Origin: Liolophura sinensis
Lineage: Eukaryota > Mollusca > Polyplacophora > Chitonida > Chitonidae
Reading direction: 5' to 3'
Assembly (NCBI RefSeq): GCF_032854445.1
Contig: NC_088298.1
Coordinates: 22,465,295 to 22,529,294 of the forward strand
DNA: 64,000 nucleotides
Made by a program: the position numbers and the translations under genes. The notes under the pieces were generated by a model, which worked only from the letters and a program-made list of their open reading frames with translations, was not told where the DNA came from and made no database searches. How positions within the stretch are numbered: the first letter of the stretch is position 1; every line of letters starts with the position of its first letter. This document shows positions 47,601 through 57,289 of the stretch, piece by piece.

Positions 47601-48066
47601 ACATGGTTACGTCCCTTTATGGTGATTGGCACCATCGGCACAACCTAGAAGATGTCGACCCCTTGGGGGAGATAAGTAAAGTAGCTCAGAAGCACGGTCT
47701 ATGGTTCCATGTGGATGCTGCTATTGGAGGCTTCCTAATGTTAGACGAGTTTGTGAAAAGTAGATGTGAAGTTGAGAATAAAGAGTAAAGTGAAGAGCTA
47801 CATGTACGTAATTGTAAGAAAAATTCCTTTTCAGTGATTTTTGCATGGTGAAGGGTGTTCTTTAGTTCCCGATCAAATGCTCATTTTCTTCTGAAATCTG
47901 TGGAGTTAAAGCACATGGTCAGGTTGAAAACTGAACTAATGTTACATGTTTTAGGAATAAATATAGCTGACTCTCTGGCCACGGATTCCACAAAAGCCTC
48001 TCAGCTCCATACGGAATTACGGCTGTGCTGATAGGCCATGGAAATCATTTGGCCACAGGCCCTCAT
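47601..48066 (+). pseudogene. PLP-dependent group II decarboxylase, decayed two-exon fragment
   Basis: Two exon remnants carry hallmarks of pyridoxal-phosphate (group II) amino-acid decarboxylases. The first starts after the acceptor tatactccag. It reads [11 protein letters not shown], hits TAG at 47646, then continues one base out of frame as [10 protein letters not shown] and [12 protein letters not shown]; the Asp of HVDAA is the residue that binds the cofactor ring nitrogen in this family. A weak donor at 47760 in phase 1 would join an acceptor ttttag at 47954. The second remnant reads ADSLATDSTKAS, at the place of the Schiff-base Lys, where the family normally has His-Lys. After a second frame change it reads APYGITAVLI and stops at 48067. 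Two frameshifts and the loss of His before Lys mark it as a pseudogene or a poorly assembled allele. The substrate class cannot be told. Confidence 0.7.
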
Positions 48067-48619
48067 TAATTTTCCATAAACGACAATGTTAACGTTTAGC
48101 GCTGTAGCTCAGTCCCAAACATTCCGTGGCCAGTACGCCTTGGTGCATACCTGACCCAGCCTGTGAGAGAGAAGCCATAAAAATCTTGACCGTCAAAATC
48201 TGGACCTTTCTATGCCGGCAGCTGGGAGGGGTGCCTAGCAACGCCAGGGGGACGTGACTTGCAGCCTCATCAACACCTGTCTCCTTGTGTCCTCTCGCCC
48301 AGAATTTCAAACTTTCATCATTAAAGCTCATACCAGCCCAAAGCTTAGACAATTTCCATCACTGGAGCCCGGTATATTTTGAGGGAAAGTGATACCAGTT
48401 ACCTAAACTTCTATTCAATTTACTCTAAACCTTGTTTCTAACACTGCCATATTTGACATTATTTATAGGTTTTAGTATAATATATTAATAGCCTTTATAA
48501 ATGAATTATATTTTATATCTTGTAGTATATGATCTAACCGCAGATTGATTTTAGAGTTGCATGTCAGGAAATTCTGTTATAAAAAACAATATAGTTTTTT
48601 TATCGCGATAACAGTATTG

Positions 48620-48835
48620 AAGACTGTGTCACCGGGTGCAGTTTGTTCTAACCTCATGTTGGTGCAACTATTGTAAAACAATATTACTCTCCACACCCAT
48701 TGTCTAGCATGCCAGTTGGTTTTGAATAATTATGACGTCACCCGAAGCAATGAGTTGTTGGTATCGAAACAAGGCTTACGGAGTTTAACATTATAAATGA
48801 GAAAAAGCGTTCTAACTCCATTTTCTCTGCAAGGA
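48620..48835 (-). repeat. dispersed repeat, inverse of the copy at 44.44 kb
   Basis: ATTACTCTCCACACCCATTG and ATTATGACGTCACCCGAAGC are inverse matches to 44.5-44.6 kb. The two inverted copies flank the decarboxylase relic. Confidence 0.75.
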
Positions 48836-49125
48836 TATGAACCTTCAAAATATAGATGTGCAGAGACTGAATTGTTACGTGTCACTGACTTAAGGCAATT
48901 TCGGTAGCCAATATGACTGATTTTGCCGAGAACTGAATATAGGCGACTCGCTAAAAGAATTAACAACTATAGTAAGGCAGCTATGCGCAGAAGAGTTGTC
49001 CCCCTTTCAATCTACGATGCCTGCTATCTCTCTGGCCTTGAGGAAGAGACTTGTTAAGTAAATGCGTGTTTTAAATGAAATGCTTTTGAAGAATTCTAAA
49101 ATTGACGATTCTAGAAATACGTTTC
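48836..49125. other. no gene seen
   Basis: Unassigned. Confidence 0.4.
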
Positions 49126-49127
49126 AC

Positions 49128-49226
49128 TTTTGAAATATAAATTGATCTTGTTTTGAAATAAATACTACACAAATGTTAAATTTGTTTTCACAATATTTTC
49201 GAAAATGATCAATTTTTATTTCAAAA
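49128..49226. repeat. short palindromic element, about 99 bp
   Basis: CTTTTGAAATATAAATTGAT at the left and ATCAATTTTTATTTCAAAAG at the right are inverse complements with one mismatch, giving a hairpin with a loop of about 50 bases. Related TTATTTCAAAAG words follow to 49325. Confidence 0.75.
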
Positions 49227-49547
49227 GCAGTCAACAGGGTCGGTTTTCATTTCAAAAGTTAACTTATTTTAACTGTTGTCCATGTTTATTTCAAGAGTTC
49301 CAGACTGTTAATTTCAAAAGTGTTTCCTACAGGCTTTAATATTGTGGTGTTAATTATCAAAAGACGTTTTTCTTGCTGATGTGAAAGCAATGGTTGCCAG
49401 GAAGTGGCTAGTTCGAAAAAAGTCAAATTTCTTTCAGGTATTTATTTACACTTCTACATTTGCCAAGAAAGTGGTAAAGTCAGAGTTGCTTTTTGTGTAC
49501 CAGAATTACGGTAATACAAATGTGCTTTGTGGTGATAAGTTTCAAAC

Positions 49548-49780
49548 ATATGTTTACCGCTGAACTATCTTTTTTGTATACCTTGCAATGTTTCCAAACA
49601 TATGTTTACCCCTGAACTATCTTTTTTGTTTTCCTTGCAATGTTTCCAAACACATGTTTACCGCTAAACTACTTTTTTGTTTTCCTTGTAATGTTTCCAA
49701 ACATATGTTTACCGCTGAACTCTCATGTTTGTTTTCCTTGCAATATTTCCAAACATTTGTTTGCCACTGAACTATATTTT
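49548..49780 (+). repeat. minisatellite, about 52-bp unit, 4-5 copies
   Basis: The unit includes CCTTGCAATGTTTCCAAACA and TATGTTTACCGCTGAACT. Confidence 0.92.
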
Positions 49781-49849
49781 TGTTTTTCTTGCAATTTATG
49801 GTTCATGTCCAAAAGAGCTGTTATTCTCACCCATTCAGTTCGGTCGACT

Positions 49850-50215
49850 TGTCTTCGATCATTAGTGTGTCCATTATCTGTACGTTACATGTAGAGAAGT
49901 TCATCAGTAACTAACCAAAGTTTGATGGTTTACCCCAAGCACTCTGGTTCCCTCCACCCCCAAAATATGATCGTCATCATATAGATAAATGAAGTGTTAC
50001 CGTAATCATTTCACTGCTTTAATGTATTCTGATAAATTTAGGTCCATTTGTTTTCGACCAATAATGTCTGCATATCTGTACGTTACATCTAGAAAATTCT
50101 GTCAATAACTTAACAAAGTTTGGTGGTTTACCCCGAGCACTGACCGGCATCATATAGATAAAGCATTACCGTAATCCTTTCACTGCTTCCATGCATTCTG
50201 ATAGGTGGGCTTCGT
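49850..50215 (+). repeat. two tandem SINE D body fragments, about 190 bp each
   Basis: 49855-50040 and 50045-50215 both carry TACGTTACATNTAGA, CAAAGTTTG-TGGTTTACCCC, CATCATATAGATAAA and CCGTAATC-TTTCACTGCTT. Confidence 0.75.
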
Positions 50216-50329
50216 GCAAGTGATCCCTGGTTTCCTCGAACATTAAACAGACCGACAAGAATGAAACAAGCTCCAAATTTTCGACAGGACTTTCCCGAAC
50301 GGAAATTGTTTCTCACTGACATACATGTA

Positions 50330-50470
50330 TCTCAGCGATCAGGTTGTGGCCCAGTTGTTAAAGATGCTTGTCTTTCAATCACTGGGACGCGCGAGATGCA
50401 GGTTCAAACCCGACCTGGGTCAGGGAATTTGTATCTCACTGCTTGTGGGCCCTTTGTGACCCGCTCGCGT
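50330..50470 (+). repeat. tRNA-like SINE head (family D type)
   Basis: TGTGGCCCAGTTGTTAAAGA (A-box-like) and AGGTTCAAACCCGACC (B-box-like); compare the inverse at 17.46-17.55 kb. Confidence 0.6.
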
Positions 50471-50534
50471 GGAAGATCACGCGCTTGTCGTCCACGTAGT
50501 GTAAAGTTCGTTGAAGATCATGCACTTGTCTCGT

Positions 50535-50814
50535 GCCAGTATTTTGTTTATTTATGTGATTGGTGTTCTGCGCCGTGATGAAGAATATTTAACTTACAAG
50601 ACGACGGCAAGCATTGTGGTGGCTGGAAACTGGGCAGAGCCCGGAGAAAACCCACGACCAGCCGCAGGTTGGTGTCAGGTCTTCCCACGTACGATCGGAG
50701 AGGAAGGCAGCATGAGCAGCATGCCTTGAACTGTCAGTAACGGAATTAGCGAGAGGTTCCTGAGTCACTGCACCACGCTGGCGTGTTAACCACCTAGTCT
50801 ACGGTGGCCCCTCT
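50535..50814 (-). repeat. SINE family A, full length
   Basis: Tail TTTATTTATGTGATTGGTGT, body, and head ending GTCTACGGTGGCCCC. Confidence 0.9.
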
Positions 50815-50819
50815 CCTAC

Positions 50820-50985
50820 CAATATGACGTGTATATTTATACGTCACATATGAGAAGGTTTGTCATTAATTTACTAAAGGTCCGTGGTTTACTCCGGTTC
50901 TGTCCACTCATAAAACTGACGGCATGTCAGTAAAACATGCTTTGTCACACGGCGTTAAACAACAATCAAATCAATAAATAAATGG
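50820..50985 (+). repeat. SINE family D, 3' part
   Basis: ACGTCACATATGAGAAGGTT, GTCCGTGGTTTACTCCGG, CGGCGTTAAACAACAATCAA, AATAAATAAA tail. Confidence 0.7.
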
Positions 50986-51104
50986 ATATATCTCTAAGCC
51001 AACCTGGTTAGCGACAGAAAAGTGGGTTGTCTGAATAGGTGATGTACAGTATAGTACCGGCACTCTAAATCTGTCAATTCATGTTCATTGACAACGTCGA
51101 CACG

Positions 51105-51130
51105 ACATATGGGGGGGGGGGGGGGGGGCG
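51105..51130 (+). repeat. poly-G tract
   Basis: Eighteen or more consecutive G followed by CGGAG. The length is likely unreliable in assembly. Confidence 0.85.
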
Positions 51131-51504
51131 GAGCGAGGTTGCTGATTTGACGGGTCTACCACTATTGTCATAAATCGAAAAAAATGAGCTCTATATTTCA
51201 AGGACAGCACCACAGGTATAGAAATATGGTTTTGTCACACACAACTTTCTGGGAAAAAATATGTATCAAATCTGTATTGGTTAGTGTTGTACAACACTAT
51301 GTATAGAATCTCTATTGTGGTATATTCCATGTAACAATTTATATACAGGTTATGTATAACAGTAGTAAATTGTTATAATTATTTATTTTTCAAACTGATG
51401 TTTTATGCTATTTCTGTTAATGTTTCACGTATACGACAGTATGTGTAAATGAATTGGTCGGTCAACTTTTGGACCTAGAATTAAGAATGATTTCGAAGAC
51501 GAAT

Positions 51505-52322
51505 TAAGGATGCCTATATCTGTGTGTAAGTGACATACCGGTATGTCTAGATCTGTGCGTAGGCGACATACCGGTATGCCTAGATCTGTGTGTAGGCGAC
51601 ATACCGGTATGCCTAGATATGTGTGTAGGCGACATACAGGTATGCCTAGATCTGTGTGTAGGCGATATACCGATATGCCTAGATCTGTATGTAAGTATGG
51701 CTAGGTCTGTGTGTAGGCAACATACCGGTATGGCTAGATCTGTGTGTAAGTGACATACCGGTATGCCTAGATCTGTGTGTAGGCGACATACCGGTATGCC
51801 TAGATCTGTGTGTAGGCGACATACCGGCATGCCTAGATCTGTATGTAGGTATGGCTAGATCTGTGTGTAGGCGACATACCGGTGTGCCTAGATCTGTGTG
51901 AAGGCGACATGCCGGTATGCCTAGATCTGTGTGTATGCGACATACCGGTGTGGCTAGATCTGTGTGTAGGCGACATACCGGTGTGCCTAGATCTGTGTGT
52001 AGGCGACATGCCGGTATGCCTAGATCTGTGTGTAGGCGACATACCGGCATGTCTAATCTGTGTGTATGCGACATACCGATGTGCCTAGGTCTGTGTGTAG
52101 GCGACATACCGGTGTGCCTAGATCTGTGTGTAGGCGACATACCGGTATGCATAGATCTGTGTATAGGCAACATACCGGTATGGCTAGATCTGTATGTAGG
52201 TATGGCTAGGTCTGTGTGTAGGCGACATACCGGTATGGCTAGATCTGTGTGTAGGTATGGCTAGATCTGTGTGTAAGTGACATACCGGTATGCCTAGATC
52301 TGTGTGTAGGCGACATACCGAA
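51505..52322 (+). repeat. minisatellite, 33-bp unit, about 24 copies
   Basis: The unit is TATGCCTAGATCTGTGTGTA then GGCGACATACCGG. Partial units with TATGTAGGTATGG deletions recur several times and break frame. The 33-base period gives an 11-residue pseudo-repeat in several frames, which I do not accept as coding. Confidence 0.95.
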
Positions 52323-52329
52323 ACGCATT

Positions 52330-53100
52330 TTTTATTTTCATCTAAAAGCCATGAAACAGATCCTTATCATTTAACTTCTCAGCTCAGCGGAAACAATTGT
52401 CAAATCAAAAACACAAATTTAAAAGCACTTGGCTTTAGATAGCATATAGAGGAAAGGTACTTTTTTCTTTCTTTTTTTTAATTCAAAATTTATTTAAATA
52501 CGGCTTTTTTAAATACGAAAACAAATTTAAGGATTATCAGATTGTGTTGTCATAAGGAAACTCGAGTAACGCTGTTTCAGACTGCACGCAGATGCAAATC
52601 ACATGGGCAGGAAATTTCTAGATTTCCTGCTCGCATCTGTCTTTGCCCCTTCGTGATACCAACCTGTTGCCGGTGTTTGGCCGTCGTTTTCAACTTCCTG
52701 AGGCATGTATGTCTCGTAACTGTAACTTTAGTCGAACTTGACGTATTTTTAGGTTCAAATGGCTTAAGGCCTCATGAATTACTTAAAAACTTAAAACTTT
52801 TACAAAGTCTTTGGAAAATAGACCCTTTCGTTTGCCCAGGGACTTGCACCTCGAGACTCCAGCGGTCCTCTGTGTATTCACGCAATTTCTGCAATACCAG
52901 GGCCGGACTTTAATTTTTGGGAGTTCTGTCTGTTCTGTCGTGTGTGTGTGTAAAGGCTAGATTGACCGACTGACTGAGTGATGGCCTGAGTTGTTCCACT
53001 TGATAATATCAATTTGGAGTGTACTGGCAAGGCACGACACTTTCCATAGAGCAAAGCGAACGCACATTTTCGAGGATTGCCTCTAGATCAATTTCCGTGA
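52330..53100. other. no gene seen
   Basis: A 123-codon open frame at 52542 begins with TTG and lacks motifs or splice sites. Confidence 0.4.
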
Positions 53101-53109
53101 AATTTGAGG

Positions 53110-53240
53110 ACTACCGGTGTTTTAGAAGTCAGTGACTTGCCAAAGGTCTGTAGTTTTCTCCGAACACACCGGTTTCCTCAGCACACAAACAGATCACCAT
53201 CGCTTAAAGTTTTGCCAAAACATCAATCAAACAAATGTAC
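53110..53240 (+). repeat. SINE family D fragment
   Basis: GACTTGCCAAAGGTCTGTAG, ACCGGTTTCCTC, CAATCAAACAAA. Confidence 0.5.
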
Positions 53241-53569
53241 AGATTCGTATTTTTCTCCTATGCTTACTTGATATGCTGTACCGTTGCACTTTTGGATATT
53301 GTTTTGCATTTGTTGTTCCAAAACAAAAAAATTATGACAAATACTTTCTTTCTATTTTGTCCGCATGGAGGCGCAAATCGGTCTGTTCGACAATATCTGT
53401 TCTGATTGGTGGGCAATGGTTACATGAGAACATGAAGCCCGTTTTCACTGTCCATGTGCCAAAATACAAATTCGTATATCACGATGTTGCAGGTCATTAA
53501 TAGTAAGACAAATTTCTAAAATAAGTTTTCAACACAAATCATAAAGAACTGAAATGATTGTATATAGAT

Positions 53570-53650
53570 TCAGAAATCCTGCAAATTCAGCAATCCTGCA
53601 AATTCAGAAATCCTGTAAATTCAGAAATCCTGCAAATTCAGAAGTCATGC
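53570..53650 (+). repeat. short tandem repeat, 17-bp unit
   Basis: AATCCTGCAAATTCAGA repeated about five times. Confidence 0.9.
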
Positions 53651-54055
53651 AAAGAGAAGACGTTAATAGAATTTGAATGATACAAGAAAAGACCCGCGTA
53701 AATTTAGTTAGTGTCCAAATTGTGTTCTTTGGTAGATTATCAAATGTCGTTATAACCAAAAATATATTACTGTATCCAACGGGAGACTGGCGCAGATATT
53801 TAAAGCGGTAGCTTGCTAGCTTACTGCGACTATCAGGCGATTGAGCTACGGCTTTAGGTCGCGGAGGCTGGTGAATTACTCCGGGTCTCCGGCTCCCTCA
53901 CACTATAAACCCAACCGCTTTTATCTAAGTGGAAAAAGGGGCAGCTTCACTGAAATATGAAGCACGCTTTATATCAGACATAACCCCGACAAGTACACTG
54001 ACCTCGAATACACTGCAGACTGTTTCTTTTAACTTATCGCCTATATTCGGCTTTC

Positions 54056-54294
54056 CGCAGCGTAATGACTCGGGAGCCTCTCACCAATGCCGTCGCTGTA
54101 AGTTCAAGACCAGCTCATGCTGGCTTCCTCTCCGGTCATACGTGGGAAGGTCTGCCAGCAACCTGAGGATAGTTGTGGATTTCCCCCGGGCTCTGTCCGC
54201 TTTCCTCCCACCATAATGCTGGCCGCCGTCGTATAAGTGAAATATTCTTGAATATGGCGTAAAACACCAATCAAATAAATAAATAAATAAATAT
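54056..54294 (+). repeat. SINE family A, nearly full length
   Basis: CGTAATGACTCGGGAGCCTC, GTAAGTTCAAGACCAGCTC, conserved body, (AAAT)n tail. Confidence 0.9.
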
Positions 54295-55320
54295 TCAGCT
54301 TTCTGTAAAATCAGATTCACTAGCCGCTGGTGTTTGCCTGTAGTCAGTGACAAACCACAACAAACTCTACACATCGATATGTTTGACACCCATGTGGAGT
54401 TCACTGCAAATGGCAATTTGCTGGTGACCTTGTCATTCACTTTCAGGTTATCAATCAAGAGCAGTTACCATCATACATAACTTGTTCTGGGGAGGTGGTA
54501 ATCCTCGTTTTCCTTGCTTACTTGAAGATTTTAAACACGAAATTTGATAGAATTGGACATAAGATTATTCATTTCCAGGGACGTCTCATGAGAATTAACG
54601 AGGTTTATTTACATCACAATCATACAATCCTTGTGGCTGTTAGTCATCTTCTGTTTCGTTGATTTCGAGCTCACTGCGCGGAAACCACATTTAATGTCGT
54701 GACGGCGACTTTCATGATGCCTTCCTCTCTCTTCCACAAAACCAACTCACTGCAAAAAATAGAACACGTGCGTATAGCGTATAACACTAGTCTGGTTCCA
54801 TGACGCACTCTGTGTACCATGAATTCCGCTGAAGCGTTTAGCTCCATCTGGCGTCAGGGGGAGAGAACCACCCAGAGAGTTTCGAGTTTGGTAGTCCAGA
54901 CGCTTGACCCGATTTGTCCATGCGCTGGACTACGAATTTGGACTTTACGACATCATGGTGACCTCCCTTTCTGTCGTGACGTCGTTGCTTTATGACACAA
55001 AGTGCATATCAATGAATTTTATGACGGACAGGTAGGCCTACATGTCTCGTATATAGGCTATATGCAACAATGCAAATCATACACTAATGACTTCCATTTT
55101 GTGTTATAGGCCTACTAAGCTTAAAGGATTTGAAAGATAATCCAAGACATATTTTTGGGGGAGAAATTCCAGTCTTTTATATAAATGTTAAAATTTAATG
55201 AAGCCCCAAAAACAGGCCGTAAACTAACGCCGTGACGTCCAAATTCCAAACTCATGTATTAGGTCATTGCTGGTAGGAATCTAGTTTCCTTACTTAATTA
55301 TTTGAGGAGAAGGATACCGC
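54295..55320. other. no gene seen
   Basis: Unassigned. 54935-55000 repeats the TTTACGACATC / GTGACGTCGTTGCTTTA words of the 46-bp array at 13.9 kb. Confidence 0.4.
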
Positions 55321-55329
55321 CGGCTTAGC

Positions 55330-55560
55330 CGTTTTTATTTAACTTTGGATTAATGTCATACTCGGGAATTTTTACTTGCCGACATTTTAATTCAATTTCT
55401 CAGGTGAAGGAAACCGGAGACCTCGGACTAAAACTACCAAGCTTTGGTAAGTTATTGACGAACTTTCTCACTAGTCTTGTGACGCAGGCATAAGGTCACC
55501 ATATCGGTGGGAGATAAGTGGCTGGCCTATTGAACTAATGTGTTCTCCTGGTAGACCAGT
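55330..55560 (-). repeat. SINE family D, degraded
   Basis: GGAAACCGGAGACCTCGGAC, GCTTTGGTAAGTTATTGACG, AACTTTCTCACTAGTC are inverse to the family D body. Confidence 0.6.
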
Positions 55561-55782
55561 GGTCTTCCATCTGCAGACATTCACTGGCGGCTTTACGACA
55601 GGGAGTTTGTTAGGTACATGGCTAAGTGCAGATATTTCGTCCTCTGCCCGGTTTTTCCCCTGTTTACATTCAATAATCTATTAAGTATGATGTTAATTAC
55701 GCCATATCTGGTTGTAATGAAGCCTGCAAAAATTCACGGACATTGAAGGAAAGCAGTCAACTCAATACAAGCTGAGAAAAGA

Positions 55783-56147
55783 GTGAGTGAGTGAGTGCTT
55801 AGGGTTCAACGTCGTACTTAACAATTTTTCAGTCATATGACGACGAAGGAATCCTTAGGGTGCATGTACGTGTAATGTGCCTCCTTGTTACAGGACGGAT
55901 TTCCACCGCTCTTTTATCTAGTGCTGCATCACTGAGACGACTTAACGAAGGCAAGTAAGCGATCCCGCCCGAGCCATTATACTGATACGGGTCAACCAGT
56001 GTTGCACTTTCCCCTTCATGCTGAACGCCAAGAGAGGAAGTTATAACTTCCAGTTTTAAAGTCTTAGGTGTGACTCGATCAAGGATTGACCCTGGATCTA
56101 CCGGTCACGAAGCGGACGCTCTACCAACTGTGCTATCCGGGCCGGTC
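55783..56147 (-). mobile_element. SINE family B, full length with target-site duplication
   Basis: GTGAGTGAGTGAGTGCTTAG tail, head ending CTATCCGGGCCGG. CTGAGAAAAGA is present at 55772-55782 and 56148-56158, an 11-base target-site duplication. Confidence 0.95.
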
Positions 56148-56615
56148 CTGAGAAAAGAAGTTTAGACAGTTCGTGCATATATTTGGTATCTCTAAACATA
56201 CACTGTATCAAGTAAAACTAGGATTTCCAGGCAGACTGGAACGGACTATATAGCGAAGAAGTGTGTTAAGTTTCATATAAATAGGTTCAGTACTTTGGGA
56301 AGAGTTGCATAGATAAAATCCGAAAACATGGAAGGCACTATCACGCGTAAAGTCAAAAATGGAGGAAATAATAAAAATAATTACCCAATTAAACGACAAT
56401 ATAAAGATTAAATTTTCATCAAGTTTCATCAAAATCGACGTGTGGGATATTCTCGCGATGAGGATGACTTTAAAGTTAAATTTTAAATTCGATTTATGAA
56501 AGGAAAACCCAGCAAAATACAGTCAGGTATTTTTTTTTTGACCCAAAAGACTCCAGGGAACCTAATTATGCGACATATTTGCTCCCAACCCCACTAGACA
56601 CAAATCTGTACTCAC

Positions 56616-56769
56616 TATGCTGTATCGTCTGCTATGCTTGGATTGCGAAACTCGTACACGTTTAGAGACAAGATGAGATCATCGTTGAAATAAACAATGT
56701 CCTCTACAGTCGCCAAACCTTGATTCAGAAAGCCATTCGCGATACCAACAAACACCTTCACTTCAGTAT
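56616..56769 (-). CDS. unknown extracellular-type protein, exon d
   Basis: This exon starts in phase 1 after a strong acceptor (gattttcttgcag) and encodes about 50 residues with alternating hydrophobic positions, including EVKVFVGIANGF and DDLILSLNVYEF, which suggests beta strands. The 3' end is ambiguous: reading on gives a TAG stop at 56617-56615, while a good donor GTGAGT begins at the G of that stop and would remove it, leaving phase 2. No AATAAA is seen in the 100 bases after the stop, which favours splicing. The strand pattern faintly recalls the C-terminal half of invertebrate ZP domains, but this is a guess. The intron between exons c and d is 3.9 kb and is mostly the 29-bp array. Confidence 0.65.
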
Positions 56770-57039
56770 CTGCAAGAAAATCATTGTATTGGATCTGGGA
56801 AATATTCAATGAATAGGGAATCTGCGGAATTTACTTCTCACTCTTATTGTTTGCGGAACCCTTCTGTTAACGGGCGATACCGTATGCGGTGACGTGGTAA
56901 GCGGAGTATCTGTTTCGTAAAGGGTGTATCCGGAGATCAATTCCGAATCTAGTCTAACATACGACCTTAACACTGGTAATTTTGCTACAACCTCGCTTGT
57001 CGCATAGTATAAAAGAAATGGATTCAGTACTGGTTAGTA

Positions 57040-57250
57040 ATATTTATTTATTGATTTCTTAGGTGTTTTACGACGTATTCAAGAATATTTCAAGAATTTT
57101 CTTACGACGGCGACCAGCATTATATGGTGGAGAGAAAGCTGGCCGGGGGGAGGGGGCGGGGGTTGGTCACCCACGGCCATTCACAGGTCGCTTGCAAGCT
57201 TTCCCACTTAAGCCAGGGCTTGATTTGAGCTTGCAGCGACCGAGAGATGC
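57040..57250 (-). repeat. SINE family A, degraded
   Basis: ATTTATTGATTTCTTAGGTG, CGACGTATTCAAGAATATTT, and a body with a G-rich expansion. Confidence 0.8.
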
Positions 57251-57289
57251 TCCTTTGTTATATATAAGTATGCCTCTATCTGTAATTGG

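Noticed and set aside
51504-52264. Cys/Arg-rich and RHTGMS-like repeat frames on both strands
   Set aside because: The 33-bp period keeps all frames open. Internal partial units break the frames and there are no start or splice signals.
52542-53500. Two open frames of about 122 codons (52542 and 53132, plus strand)
   Set aside because: The first starts with TTG. The second overlaps SINE D sequence. Neither has motifs or splice support.
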